The notes beneath the pieces were generated by a model that saw only the letters and a program-made list of their open reading frames with translations, had not been told where the DNA came from and searched no databases. This document shows, piece after piece, positions 1-9,619 of a stretch of DNA of 64,000 nucleotides. Origin of the DNA: Paenibacillus hexagrammi (GTDB lineage Bacteria > Bacillota > Bacilli > Paenibacillales > NBRC-103111); NCBI RefSeq assembly GCF_021513275.1, contig NZ_CP090978.1, forward strand, positions 3,348,001 through 3,412,000. Reading direction: 5' to 3'. The translations under genes were made by a program, and so were the position numbers. The first letter of the stretch is position 1, and each line of letters begins with the position of its first letter.

Positions 1-239
1 GGAGGAAGAGCGCGCAGCGTGCTTTGAGGTATAGGGCAGATGCTGATTTTTCCTTTACAAATAAGCTCAAGTTTGTCCTTCAAGCCTGTGAAAGATGGCC
101 AATTCATGATTACACCGACTTCCTTTGTGCCTACTCAAATGTTGGAATTATTGTAACCTTGTTACCGTGAATCTATGTATATTTTGCCAATTTCGAGGCA
201 ATGATTGTAAGAAATTCATAGTAAGGAGGTTGAGACTTG

Positions 240-420
240 ATGGAGCTAAACATGAGTGCAGACGAGGTCCTGGGTCACATTGTGCAGCTTCACAACAGCG
301 GAGAATCACTTACGAAAAAATGTGAAGAAGCAGCATCCGGACTTAATGAAGAATGCTTTGTATTACTATCCTAGCTGGGAGCACGCGATTCAAAAGACTG
401 GCGTTAACGACATCCACTAA
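240..420 (+). CDS. small conserved-type hypothetical protein, frameshifted
   Basis: About 59 codons starting at an ATG 10 bases after a good ribosome binding site (AAGGAGG, 223-229). The first frame reads to about residue 26 and then hits TAG; the next frame continues with a convincing C-terminal half (motif YYYPSWEHAIQ) to TAA at 418-420. The switch falls in a run of six A at about 323-328; removing one A joins the frames. The YPSWEHA-type ending resembles small helical repeats that accompany some DNA-binding proteins, but no function is assigned. Either a homopolymer sequencing error or a recent frameshift. Confidence 0.55.
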
Positions 421-445
421 TCATACATAGACCCACAAATCAAAC

Positions 446-484
446 AAGCCCCTGCCGGAACCTGAGATTCCTGCGGGGCTTTTC
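446..484 (+). terminator. rho-independent terminator
   Basis: Inverted repeat AAGCCCC...GGGGCTT with extra pairing inside, followed by TTTT; placed just after the small gene ending at 420. Confidence 0.75.
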
Positions 485-514
485 CTATTTTACCTACATT
501 TCAATTGTGTACGC

Positions 515-694
515 CTACTCCTCGATAACTTCCCATTCGACCTGGAGCATTTTATCTAACCAAGTACGTATGTTGATTTCGATGGCCTGCTGAATTTCTT
601 CATCGGTAAGTTCACCGAGCTTCTGCTCTGCAATTTCGAGCATCTCTTCTTTGACAGCACTGCCTTCAACAGACAGCTTTACTTGGACACGCAT
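515..694 (-). CDS. hypothetical acidic protein, 59 aa
   Basis: Not recognised. The ATG at 694 is preceded by AAAGGTGGT at normal spacing; a longer in-frame extension to 769 lacks such a site, so the shorter form is chosen. The protein is rich in Glu and Ile/Leu, has no membrane segment or cysteine, and looks like a small soluble alpha/beta protein. It is transcribed divergently from the gene at 806. Confidence 0.6.
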   Translation of the reverse strand: MRVQVKLSVEGSAVKEEMLEIAEQKLGELTDEEIQQAIEINIRTWLDKMLQVEWEVIEE

Positions 695-805
695 GTTGAC
701 ACCACCTTTTGAAGCTAATTTCGTTACAATAAAACTTTCCATTGCTGCAACGGTTCCGTTTGCATACAATAGAAAAACAACAAGTTATGAAAAGAGGGAT
801 TGATG

Positions 806-1063
806 ATGTCTCTATCAACAGCAAAAAAGAAACGGATCAAGCATCTTCGTGAAGGCAAATCAGATCCGTCTGTCCAACGACTGAACTGGAATGGTGTAAA
901 TCCTGTTACCAAAACAACACCGACCATGAAGGAAGCTTTAGAGCGACGCTACCACAAACATAAACAAAGGAATTGGAGCCAGGAACATGGAGCCGATTCC
1001 TTTTCTATTTATATTCATCTTCTTAAAGCAGCTCCAGGCCTTGAGACTTCAGATAGGTCGTAA
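806..1063 (+). CDS. hypothetical basic protein
   Basis: Basic N-terminal half rich in Lys and Arg (AKKKRIKHLREGK, RRYHKHKQR), 85 aa from the ATG at 806. TTG 800 and ATG 803 are also possible; AAAGAGGG at 791-798 best fits 806. It resembles small Lys/Arg-rich Bacillus proteins of unknown role. The last 30 codons run through a strong terminator hairpin and overlap the convergent neighbour by 41 bases, so the true C-terminus may be earlier if there is an error here. Confidence 0.55.
   Translation: MSLSTAKKKRIKHLREGKSDPSVQRLNWNGVNPVTKTTPTMKEALERRYHKHKQRNWSQEHGADSFSIYIHLLKAAPGLETSDRS
966..1004 (+). terminator. terminator hairpin inside the 3' end of the upstream reading frame
   Basis: AAAGGAATTGG pairs with CCGATTCCTTT (one G-T pair), followed by TTTTCTATTT. 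It lies within the annotated reading frame of the gene at 806. Confidence 0.6.
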
Positions 1064-1262
1064 TCTGATCCTTCTCTTCTTCACGAAACGCATAGTTACA
1101 GTCAAAGCCGTTAAAAAGAAGCCCCCACTTGTGAATCGAGCGATCCTCAGCTAGAATCAACTCCGCAACGTATAGCGAATCAGGCTCGTCTTCAAACTGC
1201 AGCCCTACGTAGATGTTCGGTTCGGAACCACTGTCATCCTTCTCCCAATAGTCGATTATCAC
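1023..1262 (-). CDS. hypothetical acidic protein, 79 aa
   Basis: GTG start at 1262 preceded by TAGGAGGG. Acidic, aromatic-rich protein with no membrane segment; family not recognised. Convergent with the gene at 806 and divergent from the gene at 1366, so it is a single-gene unit. Confidence 0.65.
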   Translation of the reverse strand: MIIDYWEKDDSGSEPNIYVGLQFEDEPDSLYVAELILAEDRSIHKWGLLFNGFDCNYAFREEEKDQITTYLKSQGLELL

Positions 1263-1365
1263 GCTTCCAGCCCTCCTATTGAATAAAAGTTCGTTTATTA
1301 CTATAATATACTAATGCACCCATGCTAACAAAGGTTAGGTCATGCTAGTTTGAGGAGGAATTCAT

Positions 1366-1632
1366 GTGGCTTATGATCCGCAGGTAGTTGATGCGAAGGT
1401 TGTCAGTGACAACAAAAAAAATGGTCTCTTCGAAATTGTGGCCGTTCTTAAAGACAGAAACGAGTGCCGCCTCTTTTTCGAGAGAGATCCCGAAACAGGA
1501 GTTGGCAAAGTAACGGACCTGAATAGATTAATGAAAGAGCCTTGCCCGATTTGCCGCAAAGATTACTTGTGCAATTGCCTGGATCGCTTTAAGCATACCA
1601 TTGCTGAACAGTCCATGCAGTACATTAAATAA
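1366..1632 (+). CDS. hypothetical protein with a C-terminal cysteine cluster
   Basis: 88 aa from a GTG start behind GAGGAGGA (1352-1359). The C-terminal third carries CPIC followed by CNC, a likely metal (zinc) site; the N-terminal part looks like a small beta-rich domain. Function unknown. It ends just before a bidirectional terminator shared with the convergent cobalamin operon. Confidence 0.65.
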   Translation: MAYDPQVVDAKVVSDNKKNGLFEIVAVLKDRNECRLFFERDPETGVGKVTDLNRLMKEPCPICRKDYLCNCLDRFKHTIAEQSMQYIK

Positions 1633-1648
1633 TTGTTGCTATGGGTAC

Positions 1649-1686
1649 AAAAAAGAACCTGACCGCTACTGGTTAGGTTCTTTTTT
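1649..1686. terminator. bidirectional terminator between the 1366 gene and cbiA
   Basis: AAAAAAGAACCT...AGGTTCTTTTTT is nearly perfectly symmetrical and has an A-run on one side and a T-run on the other. It ends both convergent units, and the last codons and stop of cbiA (1666) lie inside it. Confidence 0.85.
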
Positions 1687-3066
1687 CTTGTCGCGGTATA
1701 CGGCGCAGGCATCCAGCCATCGACCGACCATCTGCGGATTAGAGGCAAAATGCAAATGCGTATAGCCGGCTACCAGATTGGCCATGACGATGCCCTCGGG
1801 CTTTGTTCCGAGCCGGCCTTTGGAATGGAAGGCAGGCTTCACTTCCTGTTCATCGCTATGAAAGGTAGAATAGTGAAACTCATGCCCTCTTGCCTTCTCT
1901 CCCTCTGCTAATAGGAAATTACCTGGCACACCTTCCACCTCGCGGTACCCGAGCGCTGCCAGCTTCCGCTGCATGACCACTCTTCCAGGAATGACTCCAA
2001 CCATTGGGTGTGCCGCACCGGCAGAATCCACAAGCTCTTCCGTTAAAAACATAAATCCTCCGCACTCCGCTAGCGTCGGAAGCCCGTCAGCGATTCTCGT
2101 CCTAACCGATTCTCTAGCATGAACATTCGCTGCAAGCCGCTGCGCGAACTCTTCAGGGAAGCCGCCGCCTATATACAGTCCATCGGCATTGGCTGGTACT
2201 TCTTCACCGGCAAGTGGAGAAAAGTAAATGCATTCCGCTCCGCTGGACTCCAGCAGCTCAATATTCTCGGGATAATAGAAGTGAAACGCGGAGTCTTTGG
2301 CAATGGCGATGGTCAGCTTTTCACGTTGATTCGCTCCCGTAAGAGTCGATGGAGTTCCATTCAAATCCGGAAGAGCCGCTGCGATCGAAGAAATCTGAAG
2401 CAATTGGTCTAAGTCGATTTGAGCTGAGATCATCTCTGCTAGCTTCTGAAAATACCCATCGAGCTCTCCTCTTTCAATGAAAGGAACAAGTCCCAAATGG
2501 CGTTCCGGCAGTGCAATATCCGCGGCCTTCGGCATCCAGCCGATTACCGGTATACCGCACTCCTGCTCGGTAGCTTCCTTGACCATCTTATAATGTCCGG
2601 CGCTTCCAGCGTGGTTCACAATGACACCGGCAATACGGCAGGCCGGCTGCAACAGCTGAAACCCTTTCACGATTGCAGCCGCGCTTCTAGCCATGCTGGC
2701 AATATTGACAACGAGGATCACCGGTGCATCCAAAATTCTGCTGATATCTGCGGTGCTGCCTTCATCGGATAAATGGTTTTTCCCGTCATACATGCCCATA
2801 ACGCCTTCAATAATGGAAATGTCGGCACCTTGGCTTCCTTTGAGATAGGTAGTTTTTACACCGTCGCGTCCTGTCATCCAGCTGTCCAAATTGCGCGAAG
2901 GCCTTCCGGTTACCGCCGTATGATAGGTGGGATCGATGTAATCAGGGCCGCATTTAAACCCCTGCACGACAAGTCCCCTTTGCTGTAAAGCTGCCATGAT
3001 GCCGATCGTCAGTGTCGTCTTACCGACACCGCTGCCTGTACCTGCTATGACAATTCTTCCTGACAC
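1666..3066 (-). CDS. cbiA: cobyrinate a,c-diamide synthase CbiA
   Basis: 466 aa, full family length. CbiA amidates the a and c side chains of cob(II)yrinate using glutamine and ATP, in the cytoplasm. The N-terminal dethiobiotin-synthetase-like ATP domain has the P-loop GTGSGVGKTT near residue 9; the C-terminal class I glutaminase has the nucleophile in LAECGGF near residue 340. The GTG start overlaps the end of cbiG by 22 bases, which suggests translational coupling. It is the last gene of the riboswitch-controlled operon, so amidation of the remaining side chains and adenosylation must be encoded elsewhere. Confidence 0.95.
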   Translation of the reverse strand: MSGRIVIAGTGSGVGKTTLTIGIMAALQQRGLVVQGFKCGPDYIDPTYHTAVTGRPSRNLDSWMTGRDGVKTTYLKGSQGADISIIEGVMGMYDGKNHLSDEGSTADISRILDAPVILVVNIASMARSAAAIVKGFQLLQPACRIAGVIVNHAGSAGHYKMVKEATEQECGIPVIGWMPKAADIALPERHLGLVPFIERGELDGYFQKLAEMISAQIDLDQLLQISSIAAALPDLNGTPSTLTGANQREKLTIAIAKDSAFHFYYPENIELLESSGAECIYFSPLAGEEVPANADGLYIGGGFPEEFAQRLAANVHARESVRTRIADGLPTLAECGGFMFLTEELVDSAGAAHPMVGVIPGRVVMQRKLAALGYREVEGVPGNFLLAEGEKARGHEFHYSTFHSDEQEVKPAFHSKGRLGTKPEGIVMANLVAGYTHLHFASNPQMVGRWLDACAVYRDKKKEPNQ

Positions 3067-4205
3067 GATGGCCCTCCCTCCGCAAATCGCAGCAAACCGA
3101 CAGAGATCGTTACGTTCCCTGATTTCTTCTTGGTCAGAGCAAGCTGCTCTGACTGGATGTAGAGCTTGGCTGCCGGTTCGCTGACCCCATAGGCTCCTGT
3201 GAATTTATATACGGTTTCGGATGGGGCTTCAACAGGAATACGGTTGAGATCTTCCGGTGTATAACAGACGAATTCCCAGCCAAATTTGCGAACGACCGCG
3301 AGCAGCCCCTCTTCATCCTTCTTGAGATCAATGGTACAAGCAGCTTTCACACTAAGCAGAGAAAAGCCTAACTCGTCCAATGTTTCACGAATGACTGCTT
3401 CAATTTCTTCTGCCGCGGTTCCCCGATTGCAGCCGATTCCAAGCACGATCACTCTCGGTCTGTACAATACACCGTTATGCAAAATAGCTTGTTCATCTGC
3501 CCGCAGCAAGCGATGCGTGATGAGCAGCACCGCTTGCGGATCGTAGGCGGCAGCGTCTTCAATTTGCGTGAACCTCTGGATGTGGGGCGGGATCTGACGG
3601 TCATGCTGCCACCAATCGGTTTCACCGGATTCCTGTATAACCGCGATCCGTTCTTCATTAACGACAGATGCACTGACCGGGGTCAGCTTATCCGCGGACT
3701 CCCACCTCCAGCCAAAACGGCGGCCGAACAGGTCGACGGGAATCGTTTTTTGCACATCAGAGGCTGTTGTGATGACCGGTCTTGCCCCTAATGCAGCCGC
3801 CACCTCCAGCGTAAGCTCATTAGCTCCGCCTAAATGGCCGGACAGCACACTGATGACATGCTCGGCATGATCGTCGATGACGACAATTGCTGGGTCTTTC
3901 TTCTTGTCCTGAAGCAGCGGCGCGATCATTCGCACGACAGCACCGAGCGAGATGATGATAATCAATCCTTGATAAGCGGGAAATAAAGCGGGGAATAGCA
4001 GGCGCACACTATTCTCAAAGAGCTGAATGCCTTTCTGTTCTTCATCTCCGTGCCGAAACTTGCTCATATAGTAAACGTCCGTGCCGCTCATACGTTCATG
4101 CAGCCTGCGCGCTGTCTCAACGCCGTGTTTGGTAATCGCAACAATGGCATAATCACTGCTTTGCTGAATAGTAGGTATATTGCCTTCTTTGAGCGAGATG
4201 ATCAT
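3045..4205 (-). CDS. cbiG: cobalt-precorrin-5A hydrolase CbiG
   Basis: 386 aa. In the anaerobic pathway CbiG opens the delta-lactone of cobalt-precorrin-5A and releases acetaldehyde. The N-terminal region has the family motif LSGHLGGANELT near residue 122, and the C-terminal domain has GIGCNRGTAAEEI near residue 258. The start overlaps the cbiF stop by 4 bases (ATGA type). The presence of CbiG, together with CbiD and CbiX, marks the oxygen-independent, early-cobalt-insertion route. Confidence 0.94.
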   Translation of the reverse strand: MIISLKEGNIPTIQQSSDYAIVAITKHGVETARRLHERMSGTDVYYMSKFRHGDEEQKGIQLFENSVRLLFPALFPAYQGLIIIISLGAVVRMIAPLLQDKKKDPAIVVIDDHAEHVISVLSGHLGGANELTLEVAAALGARPVITTASDVQKTIPVDLFGRRFGWRWESADKLTPVSASVVNEERIAVIQESGETDWWQHDRQIPPHIQRFTQIEDAAAYDPQAVLLITHRLLRADEQAILHNGVLYRPRVIVLGIGCNRGTAAEEIEAVIRETLDELGFSLLSVKAACTIDLKKDEEGLLAVVRKFGWEFVCYTPEDLNRIPVEAPSETVYKFTGAYGVSEPAAKLYIQSEQLALTKKKSGNVTISVGLLRFAEGGPSCQEELS

Positions 4206-4978
4206 GCCTTCACTCCTCTGCGGAAGCGATGCGTAAACGTCTTGTCATACAGCTTGGAGCGGTATTCCTCTTTTCCGTGAATCTCCGGATCAAGCGCCCA
4301 ACCGGCTAGAATCATTGCGTGCGAGCGGATGCCGCCCTTTCTCATATCTTCCTCAAGACGCGCGATCGTCGTACGAATAATCTGCTGATCGGGCCATGAT
4401 GCGCGCTGAACGACCGCTACAGGTGTGTCCTCACTCCAGCCCGCTTCCAGCAGCTCACCTACGACCTTCTTGGTCAGTGTGGCGCTCAAAAACAAGGCAA
4501 TGGTACAGTGGTGTGCCGCGAGGTCACGAAGCTTCTCAAGCTCCGGCACCGGTGTCCTGCCCTCGGCACGGGTCAGAATGACCGTTTGTGTTAGCTCCGG
4601 AATCGTTAATTCAGCGCCTACCACGGCAGCCGAAGCAAAGACCGAGCTGACACCGGGAATAATTTCATAGCCGATTCCTTCCTTACGCAGCAAGGCAATT
4701 TGCTCCATGGTCGCACCGAACATAGCGGGATCACCCGTATGGACCCGAACCACCATTTTGCCCTGCTTCAGCCTATCGACCATTAGCTGTACCATTTCGC
4801 CGAGCTCCATGCCTGAGCTTTTCACAATCTCAGCTTCAGGCTTTGCCATGGCAATCAGTTCATCGTTGACCAAGGAATCGGTGTACATGACCACATCCGC
4901 CTGCTGAAGCAGCTTCAGACCTTTGACAGTAATGAGATCGGGATCGCCGGGACCTGCTCCAATAATGTATACTTTCAT
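4202..4978 (-). CDS. cbiF: cobalt-precorrin-4 C11-methyltransferase CbiF
   Basis: 258 aa tetrapyrrole (corrin/porphyrin) methylase that transfers a methyl from S-adenosylmethionine to C11 of the macrocycle. N-terminal glycine-rich motif GAGPGDPDLITVKG, then VRVHTGDPAMFGA and the IPGVSS motif typical of the family. It lies directly after cbiL, one base after its stop, and overlaps cbiG. Confidence 0.93.
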   Translation of the reverse strand: MKVYIIGAGPGDPDLITVKGLKLLQQADVVMYTDSLVNDELIAMAKPEAEIVKSSGMELGEMVQLMVDRLKQGKMVVRVHTGDPAMFGATMEQIALLRKEGIGYEIIPGVSSVFASAAVVGAELTIPELTQTVILTRAEGRTPVPELEKLRDLAAHHCTIALFLSATLTKKVVGELLEAGWSEDTPVAVVQRASWPDQQIIRTTIARLEEDMRKGGIRSHAMILAGWALDPEIHGKEEYRSKLYDKTFTHRFRRGVKA

Positions 4979-5692
4979 CTATTTTCTCACCACCATTAAA
5001 GTTAAATATTCCAGCTCACGCCCTTGCAGCTCCTCCACATTGCGCCAAATCATTTCCTCGGAAGATGTCACTTTGGTAATAACGGAAGCCTTGTCCACCA
5101 ATTGCAGGTCACGCAGCACCGTCAGCATGAGATCAATCACCTTGGCCACTTTAATAAAAACGATGCAGTCGTGCTCTTCAATCGCTTTGCGCATGGCTTC
5201 GTAATCGTCTACTGCCGGTACGATCGCGATTTGCTCATCCCCGTCCGCCATCGGTAGTCCTAATCGGGATGCTGAAGCATTCACCGACGATATGCCCGGT
5301 ATGGAAACGGCCTGAACCTCGGGATGCTGCTCCTTCATCAACCGCATCAAATGAATATATGTGCTGAAAATCATCGGATCCCCTTCGGTAACGAATGCGA
5401 CATCCTTACCCTCGGCGAGACACTGATATACCAGCTCCACCGTCTTGGTCCATTGCGCTTCCAGGGCTTCTTTGTCCCTCGTCATAGGGAAGGTGAGTCC
5501 GAGCATTTCTTTATCCGCTGTATTCATATACATCTCTGTAATCGCTAGTGCATAGCTTTTAGCTCCGCGCATTTTTCTCGGGTATGCGATAACCGGACAT
5601 TCTTTCAGCAGCCGGAACGCTTTGACCGTAATGAGCTCCGGGTCCCCGGGACCAACGCCAACACCGTATAACGTGCCGATTTTACTCATCAT
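4979..5692 (-). CDS. cbiL: cobalt-precorrin-2 C20-methyltransferase CbiL
   Basis: Methylates C20 of cobalt-factor II/precorrin-2. The motifs [24 protein letters not shown] and IPGISSVNA identify a SAM-dependent corrin methylase of the CbiL type. Of several in-frame starts, the ATG at 5692 (or 5689) has GGGAGG at the right distance; upstream extension to 5767 runs through the end of cbiET. 237 aa, normal for the family. It overlaps the 3' end of cbiET. Confidence 0.92.
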   Translation of the reverse strand: MMSKIGTLYGVGVGPGDPELITVKAFRLLKECPVIAYPRKMRGAKSYALAITEMYMNTADKEMLGLTFPMTRDKEALEAQWTKTVELVYQCLAEGKDVAFVTEGDPMIFSTYIHLMRLMKEQHPEVQAVSIPGISSVNASASRLGLPMADGDEQIAIVPAVDDYEAMRKAIEEHDCIVFIKVAKVIDLMLTVLRDLQLVDKASVITKVTSSEEMIWRNVEELQGRELEYLTLMVVRK

Positions 5693-6922
5693 CGTTTCCT
5701 CCCTGATCTGTCGCTTCCGCATGCTTGGCTTTGGCTGTGATGATGTAAATGGGATTGAGGGCATCAAAGCGCTTCATATTCAAAATCGGCTTACTTCTCG
5801 ACACCTGTGCCAGCGTAATCTGCGTCTCAAACCCCAGGCTTGTGAACGTCTGATCAGCTTCATACAGTGTCTCAATGGTTGCAGCGTTCAGCACGATTCT
5901 GCCCTTCGGCTTAAGCCGCTGTGAACAAACCTTTACTAGCTCCTTCATCTCGCCGCCGGTGCCGCCAATGAAGATAGCGTCGGGGTCCGCAAAGGAATCC
6001 AAGCCTTGAGGAGCCCGGCCCTGAACAACCGTGAGATCTACTCGAAATTTCCGGCAGTTATCCAAGCAATTTTGCAAATCGTCAGCATTTTTCTCAATCG
6101 CGAATACTTGTCCGTACTTGGCTATTTTGGCAGATTCAATGGCCACCGAGCCTGTACAAGTACCAATATCCCACACGACACTGTCTGCTTTCAGCCGCAT
6201 TTGGCTCAGACTCAGAACGCGAATTTCTTTCTTCGTAATCAGCCCTTTATCCGGCTTTCGCTGTGCGAATTGATCATCCTCGATGCCTAATGTCCACTCC
6301 GGGCCAGCTGATTGCCATATCAGGAGCATCACATTGAGCGGCGAAAATTCCGCTGCCGTAAGCTGCTCCAATTCGTACCAACCTGTGCGTTCGCTATCGC
6401 TGTCTAAATTCTCGGCAATAAATGCCCGGTACTCCGTCATTCCGTAGGAGAGCAGATACCTGGCAATCTCAGCCGGTGTGTTCGTATCATCGGTCAGCAG
6501 TGCGATTTTGTGCTTGCCGTCTATTCGCTGTATGAGGCCTTTCATGCTGCGGCCATGTACACTGGTGATGTAAGCGTCCTGCCAGCTTTCCCCGATGCGG
6601 GCGAAGGCTAGTTGAATCGAGCTGACATTTGGATAAATCTCTATCCCGTTTAGCTTCTTCGAGGCGTATCCTCCTATTCCATAAAAGAGAGGATCACCTG
6701 TAGCAAGAATGACGGTTCTCTTCTCTGTTCCTGCGATCGTCTCCATCAACGCCTGCAGGCTTCCTTTAATCACGATTTTCTCCCCTGAAAATCCGGAAAG
6801 AGAGCTAGCTGGCGTTCCCCGCCGACTAATACCTCGCACTCCTCTATCCACTTCATATACAGAGGTAACAGGCTCTCTTTCCCATTACCGCTGATACCAA
6901 TCATTTTCATTGTGCCGCTCAT
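5682..6922 (-). CDS. cbiET: bifunctional precorrin-6Y methyltransferase/decarboxylase CbiET, frameshifted
   Basis: Fusion of a CbiE-type corrin methylase (C5 methylation, residues 1-205) with a CbiT-type SAM enzyme (C15 methylation with decarboxylation of the C12 acetate; motif [13 protein letters not shown]). About 413 aa after repair. The first 46 codons (ATG 6922, AGGAT upstream) read [12 protein letters not shown]...LFPDFQG and then shift frame in a C-run at 6782-6785 (G-run on the coding strand); one extra G restores [14 protein letters not shown]. Probably a homopolymer error. The fusion itself is common in Bacilli. Confidence 0.88.
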
Positions 6923-7067
6923 TCGATTCATCCTATCTGTGTATAATGCCATTCAAAATGATAATAGTTTTCGGAGCTGATTCATGTATCTTGCTATCCG
7001 GTTATGTGGATCATCTAGCGTGTAAACGTTGACAACCGTTATACGATGCCACACCGCTCGTACAATG

Positions 7068-8180
7068 CTACAGAGCCTGTGGCTCTCTTCGAATTGAGGA
7101 CTGACCCAGCAGCTCTGCTTTCATGGAAATGATGACGGTTTCGATTTCATCGAAGCCTCCGCCCCCAACCTCCAGAAGACCTGCGCGGCAGCACCTTTCG
7201 CATAAACGTTCAAAATAGCGGCGATGACCGCTTGCCGCCATCAGATCGCCTACCTGCGCCGCTGTGTTGGCGTTTCGGATTTCTTCAAGTAAAGTGTCGG
7301 AAGCTTCTGACTCTACTGCTACCTGTGCCAAAAAATTAAAATCAACCGGGGCACTCTTGGAATGCACCATCATCACTCCCTGAGCAACCTTGGAGAATTT
7401 CCCCATCATCCCGACTAGTGTCACTTTGCGGACTCCCTGCCTCTGGCACTGCGTCAAGGCGAAGCCGACGAAATCGCCCATTTCCACAAAGGCTTCCTCT
7501 GGAAGATTCGGATACATGCTGATTCCGTAAGTCTCCGTGCGGCCACCTGTGGATAACACAATATGCTCACAGCCGCATTTGACGGCGACGCGGATCGCCT
7601 GAGCTACACTGGCTTTATAGGCAGCTGTTGAGAAAGGTACCACGATTCCCCGTGTGCCTAAGATCGAAATGCCGCCGATGATACCAAGCCGCCCATTGAG
7701 CGTTTTCTTGGCGATTTCTTCGCCGTCAGGCACAGAGACGAGCACGTAGACGCCGCGCTCCATCTCGTACTGCTCGAGCACCTCTTGCACGGTCTCGCGA
7801 ATCATTTTTCTCGGCACGGGGTTGATCGCGGCCATGCCGACCTCCACGGGGAGGCCGGGCTTCGTGACGCGCCCGACGCCGATGCCTCCGTCGATCGCGA
7901 TGCCGGGCTCATCGCGCCAGCTCACGCGCACGATGATCTTAGCGCCGTGCGTCGCGTCAGGGTCATCGCCGCCGTCCTTAATCACGGCGGCCTCGCCCCA
8001 CAGCTGCGTGTACTCGCAGCTGTGCAGAGCAAATGCGACCGTATCCCCGATCGGGATACGGATGCGCACTTCCGCTTGCGGCGCCTGCTCGATGAGCGCC
8101 AGCAGCGCCGCCTTGGCTCCTGCGGTCGCGCAGGAGCCTGTGGTGTAGCCATGGCGGAGCGGCTTCGCTTGCTCGTCCAT
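7068..8180 (-). CDS. cbiD: cobalt-precorrin-5B C1-methyltransferase CbiD
   Basis: 370 aa. CbiD methylates C1 in the anaerobic pathway and is unrelated to the other methylases. The N-terminal signature RHGYTTGSCATAGAKAA is clear, as is the glycine-rich GGISILGTRGIV segment. It starts eight bases after cbiC. A 145-base gap follows before cbiET, the largest gap in the operon; I see no strong promoter or terminator in it. Confidence 0.93.
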   Translation of the reverse strand: MDEQAKPLRHGYTTGSCATAGAKAALLALIEQAPQAEVRIRIPIGDTVAFALHSCEYTQLWGEAAVIKDGGDDPDATHGAKIIVRVSWRDEPGIAIDGGIGVGRVTKPGLPVEVGMAAINPVPRKMIRETVQEVLEQYEMERGVYVLVSVPDGEEIAKKTLNGRLGIIGGISILGTRGIVVPFSTAAYKASVAQAIRVAVKCGCEHIVLSTGGRTETYGISMYPNLPEEAFVEMGDFVGFALTQCQRQGVRKVTLVGMMGKFSKVAQGVMMVHSKSAPVDFNFLAQVAVESEASDTLLEEIRNANTAAQVGDLMAASGHRRYFERLCERCCRAGLLEVGGGGFDEIETVIISMKAELLGQSSIRREPQAL

Positions 8181-8188
8181 GGCCTGTT

Positions 8189-8839
8189 TTACCCCATCCG
8201 CGCTGCGAGGATGGACAGCGCGTTCACGGCAGCCACGGCGACCGGACTGCCGCCCTTGCGGCCGATATTCGTGATGAACGGAATATCGAGCTTCGCCAGC
8301 TCCTCCTTCGACTCCGCTGCCGAGACGAAGCCGACCGGCACGCCGATGACGAGTCCGGGCTTCGCAACGCCTTCTTTGATCAGGCGGATCAGCTCCAGTA
8401 GCGCCGTCGGCGCATTGCCAATGGCAAAAACACCGCCTTCCGCCTCTTGGATCGCTTTGCGAATGGAAATAATCGCACGTGTCGTGTTGAGCCTTTTGGC
8501 TTCCTCGATGACATCTTGATCGGATATGTATACTTTGACCTCGCCGCCGTACTGCTCGATGCGGGGCTTGCTAATGCCCACCTGCACCATTTGCACGTCG
8601 GCAACCAGAATTTTCCCAGAACGAATTGCTTCAACGCCAGCTTCAATTGCTCTGGGATGGAACCGCATGCTTCTTCCCAGTTCAAAATCCGCCGAAGCAT
8701 GAATTACGCGCTGAACGACCGGATATTGTTCCTCTGTGAAGCTGTGCTCACCAAGCTCTTCCGTAATCATTTCGAAGCTCTTCTCCTCGATTTCCTGCGG
8801 CTGAACGGTTAGCGGTTTAAAGTCCGTATGAAATTCCAT
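8189..8839 (-). CDS. cbiC: cobalt-precorrin-8 methylmutase CbiC
   Basis: 216 aa. Moves the methyl group from C11 to C12 to give cobyrinate. The catalytic histidine lies in RVIHASADFEL, followed by HPRAIEAG and the C-terminal GVPVGFVSAAESK that is conserved in CbiC/CobH. It sits just after cbiJ in the operon. Confidence 0.94.
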   Translation of the reverse strand: MEFHTDFKPLTVQPQEIEEKSFEMITEELGEHSFTEEQYPVVQRVIHASADFELGRSMRFHPRAIEAGVEAIRSGKILVADVQMVQVGISKPRIEQYGGEVKVYISDQDVIEEAKRLNTTRAIISIRKAIQEAEGGVFAIGNAPTALLELIRLIKEGVAKPGLVIGVPVGFVSAAESKEELAKLDIPFITNIGRKGGSPVAVAAVNALSILAARMG

Positions 8840-8842
8840 GGT

Positions 8843-9619
8843 CTATGCCTCCTTAAAAATAAGCTGTCCGATATGCTGCAGCACACCGTCAAAGTCTGCG
8901 TACTGGGTCCCATATTCCAGCCCCGGACGGCCGATCACAATGCTCTCAATGCCCATCTCCAGCGCTGCTTCCAGCTTCTCATCCACCGCGCCTACTTTTC
9001 CGCTTTCTTTGGTGATCATCAGTGTAACGTTATAGTGGGCGTATAGCGCTTGATTCAGCTCTTTGGAAAAAGGACCTTGCATCGCGACAATGTTCCTCTG
9101 CTCCAATCCCAGCTCTTCGCATTTTTCCATATTGTCCTTGCGCGGAAGCATACGGGCAATTAATGTTGTATCAGGCAGCCCTAACAAGCGCTTCGCAAAA
9201 ATGCCTAGGGTTTTGCTGCCCGTCGTGAGCATAATATTGCCTCTTCTTTGCGCAGCTTCTTCCGCCGCTGCTTGGTAATCATCGACGATCGTAATGAGAC
9301 CACTCTGTTCGTAAGTTAGACTTTGGCGCTCAAAGCGAACGTAAGGAACCTTAGCTTCCTGCGATGCCGCTATCGCATTCTTGGAAGCCTCCTCCGCAAA
9401 CGGATGTGTAGCGTCGACCACGGCACGGATGCATTTATCACGAATGAGCTCCTGCATCTGTTCCGCTGTCAATCTGCCGGTCAGGACAGGAAGTCCTTCC
9501 ATCTCCATGCTTTTAGCTGCACTGTCAGTAACCACCGTCGTCAGAATTGCATGGCCTTCAGCTCGAATTTGGAGTGCGAGCTCTCTCGCATCGCTTGTTC
9601 CGGCTAGGACAAGAATCAT
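8843..9619 (-). CDS. cbiJ: cobalt-precorrin-6A reductase CbiJ
   Basis: 258 aa. NAD(P)H-dependent reduction of the macrocycle at precorrin-6A. N-terminal dinucleotide-binding-like LVLAGTSDARELA, then VVDATHPFAEEAS and the C-terminal VTLMITKESGKVGAVDEK that are characteristic of CbiJ/CobK. ATGA-type overlap with the cbiX stop. Confidence 0.93.
   Translation of the reverse strand: MILVLAGTSDARELALQIRAEGHAILTTVVTDSAAKSMEMEGLPVLTGRLTAEQMQELIRDKCIRAVVDATHPFAEEASKNAIAASQEAKVPYVRFERQSLTYEQSGLITIVDDYQAAAEEAAQRRGNIMLTTGSKTLGIFAKRLLGLPDTTLIARMLPRKDNMEKCEELGLEQRNIVAMQGPFSKELNQALYAHYNVTLMITKESGKVGAVDEKLEAALEMGIESIVIGRPGLEYGTQYADFDGVLQHIGQLIFKEA

Noticed and set aside
1..107. Minus-strand frame open to the window edge with AAAGGAAG upstream of ATG 107
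   Set aside because: Only 35 codons visible, spacing of the ribosome site is long and the sequence is not recognisable.
7785..8519. 244-codon plus-strand frame over cbiD/cbiC
   Set aside because: Antisense shadow of two clear enzymes, no ribosome site, odd composition.
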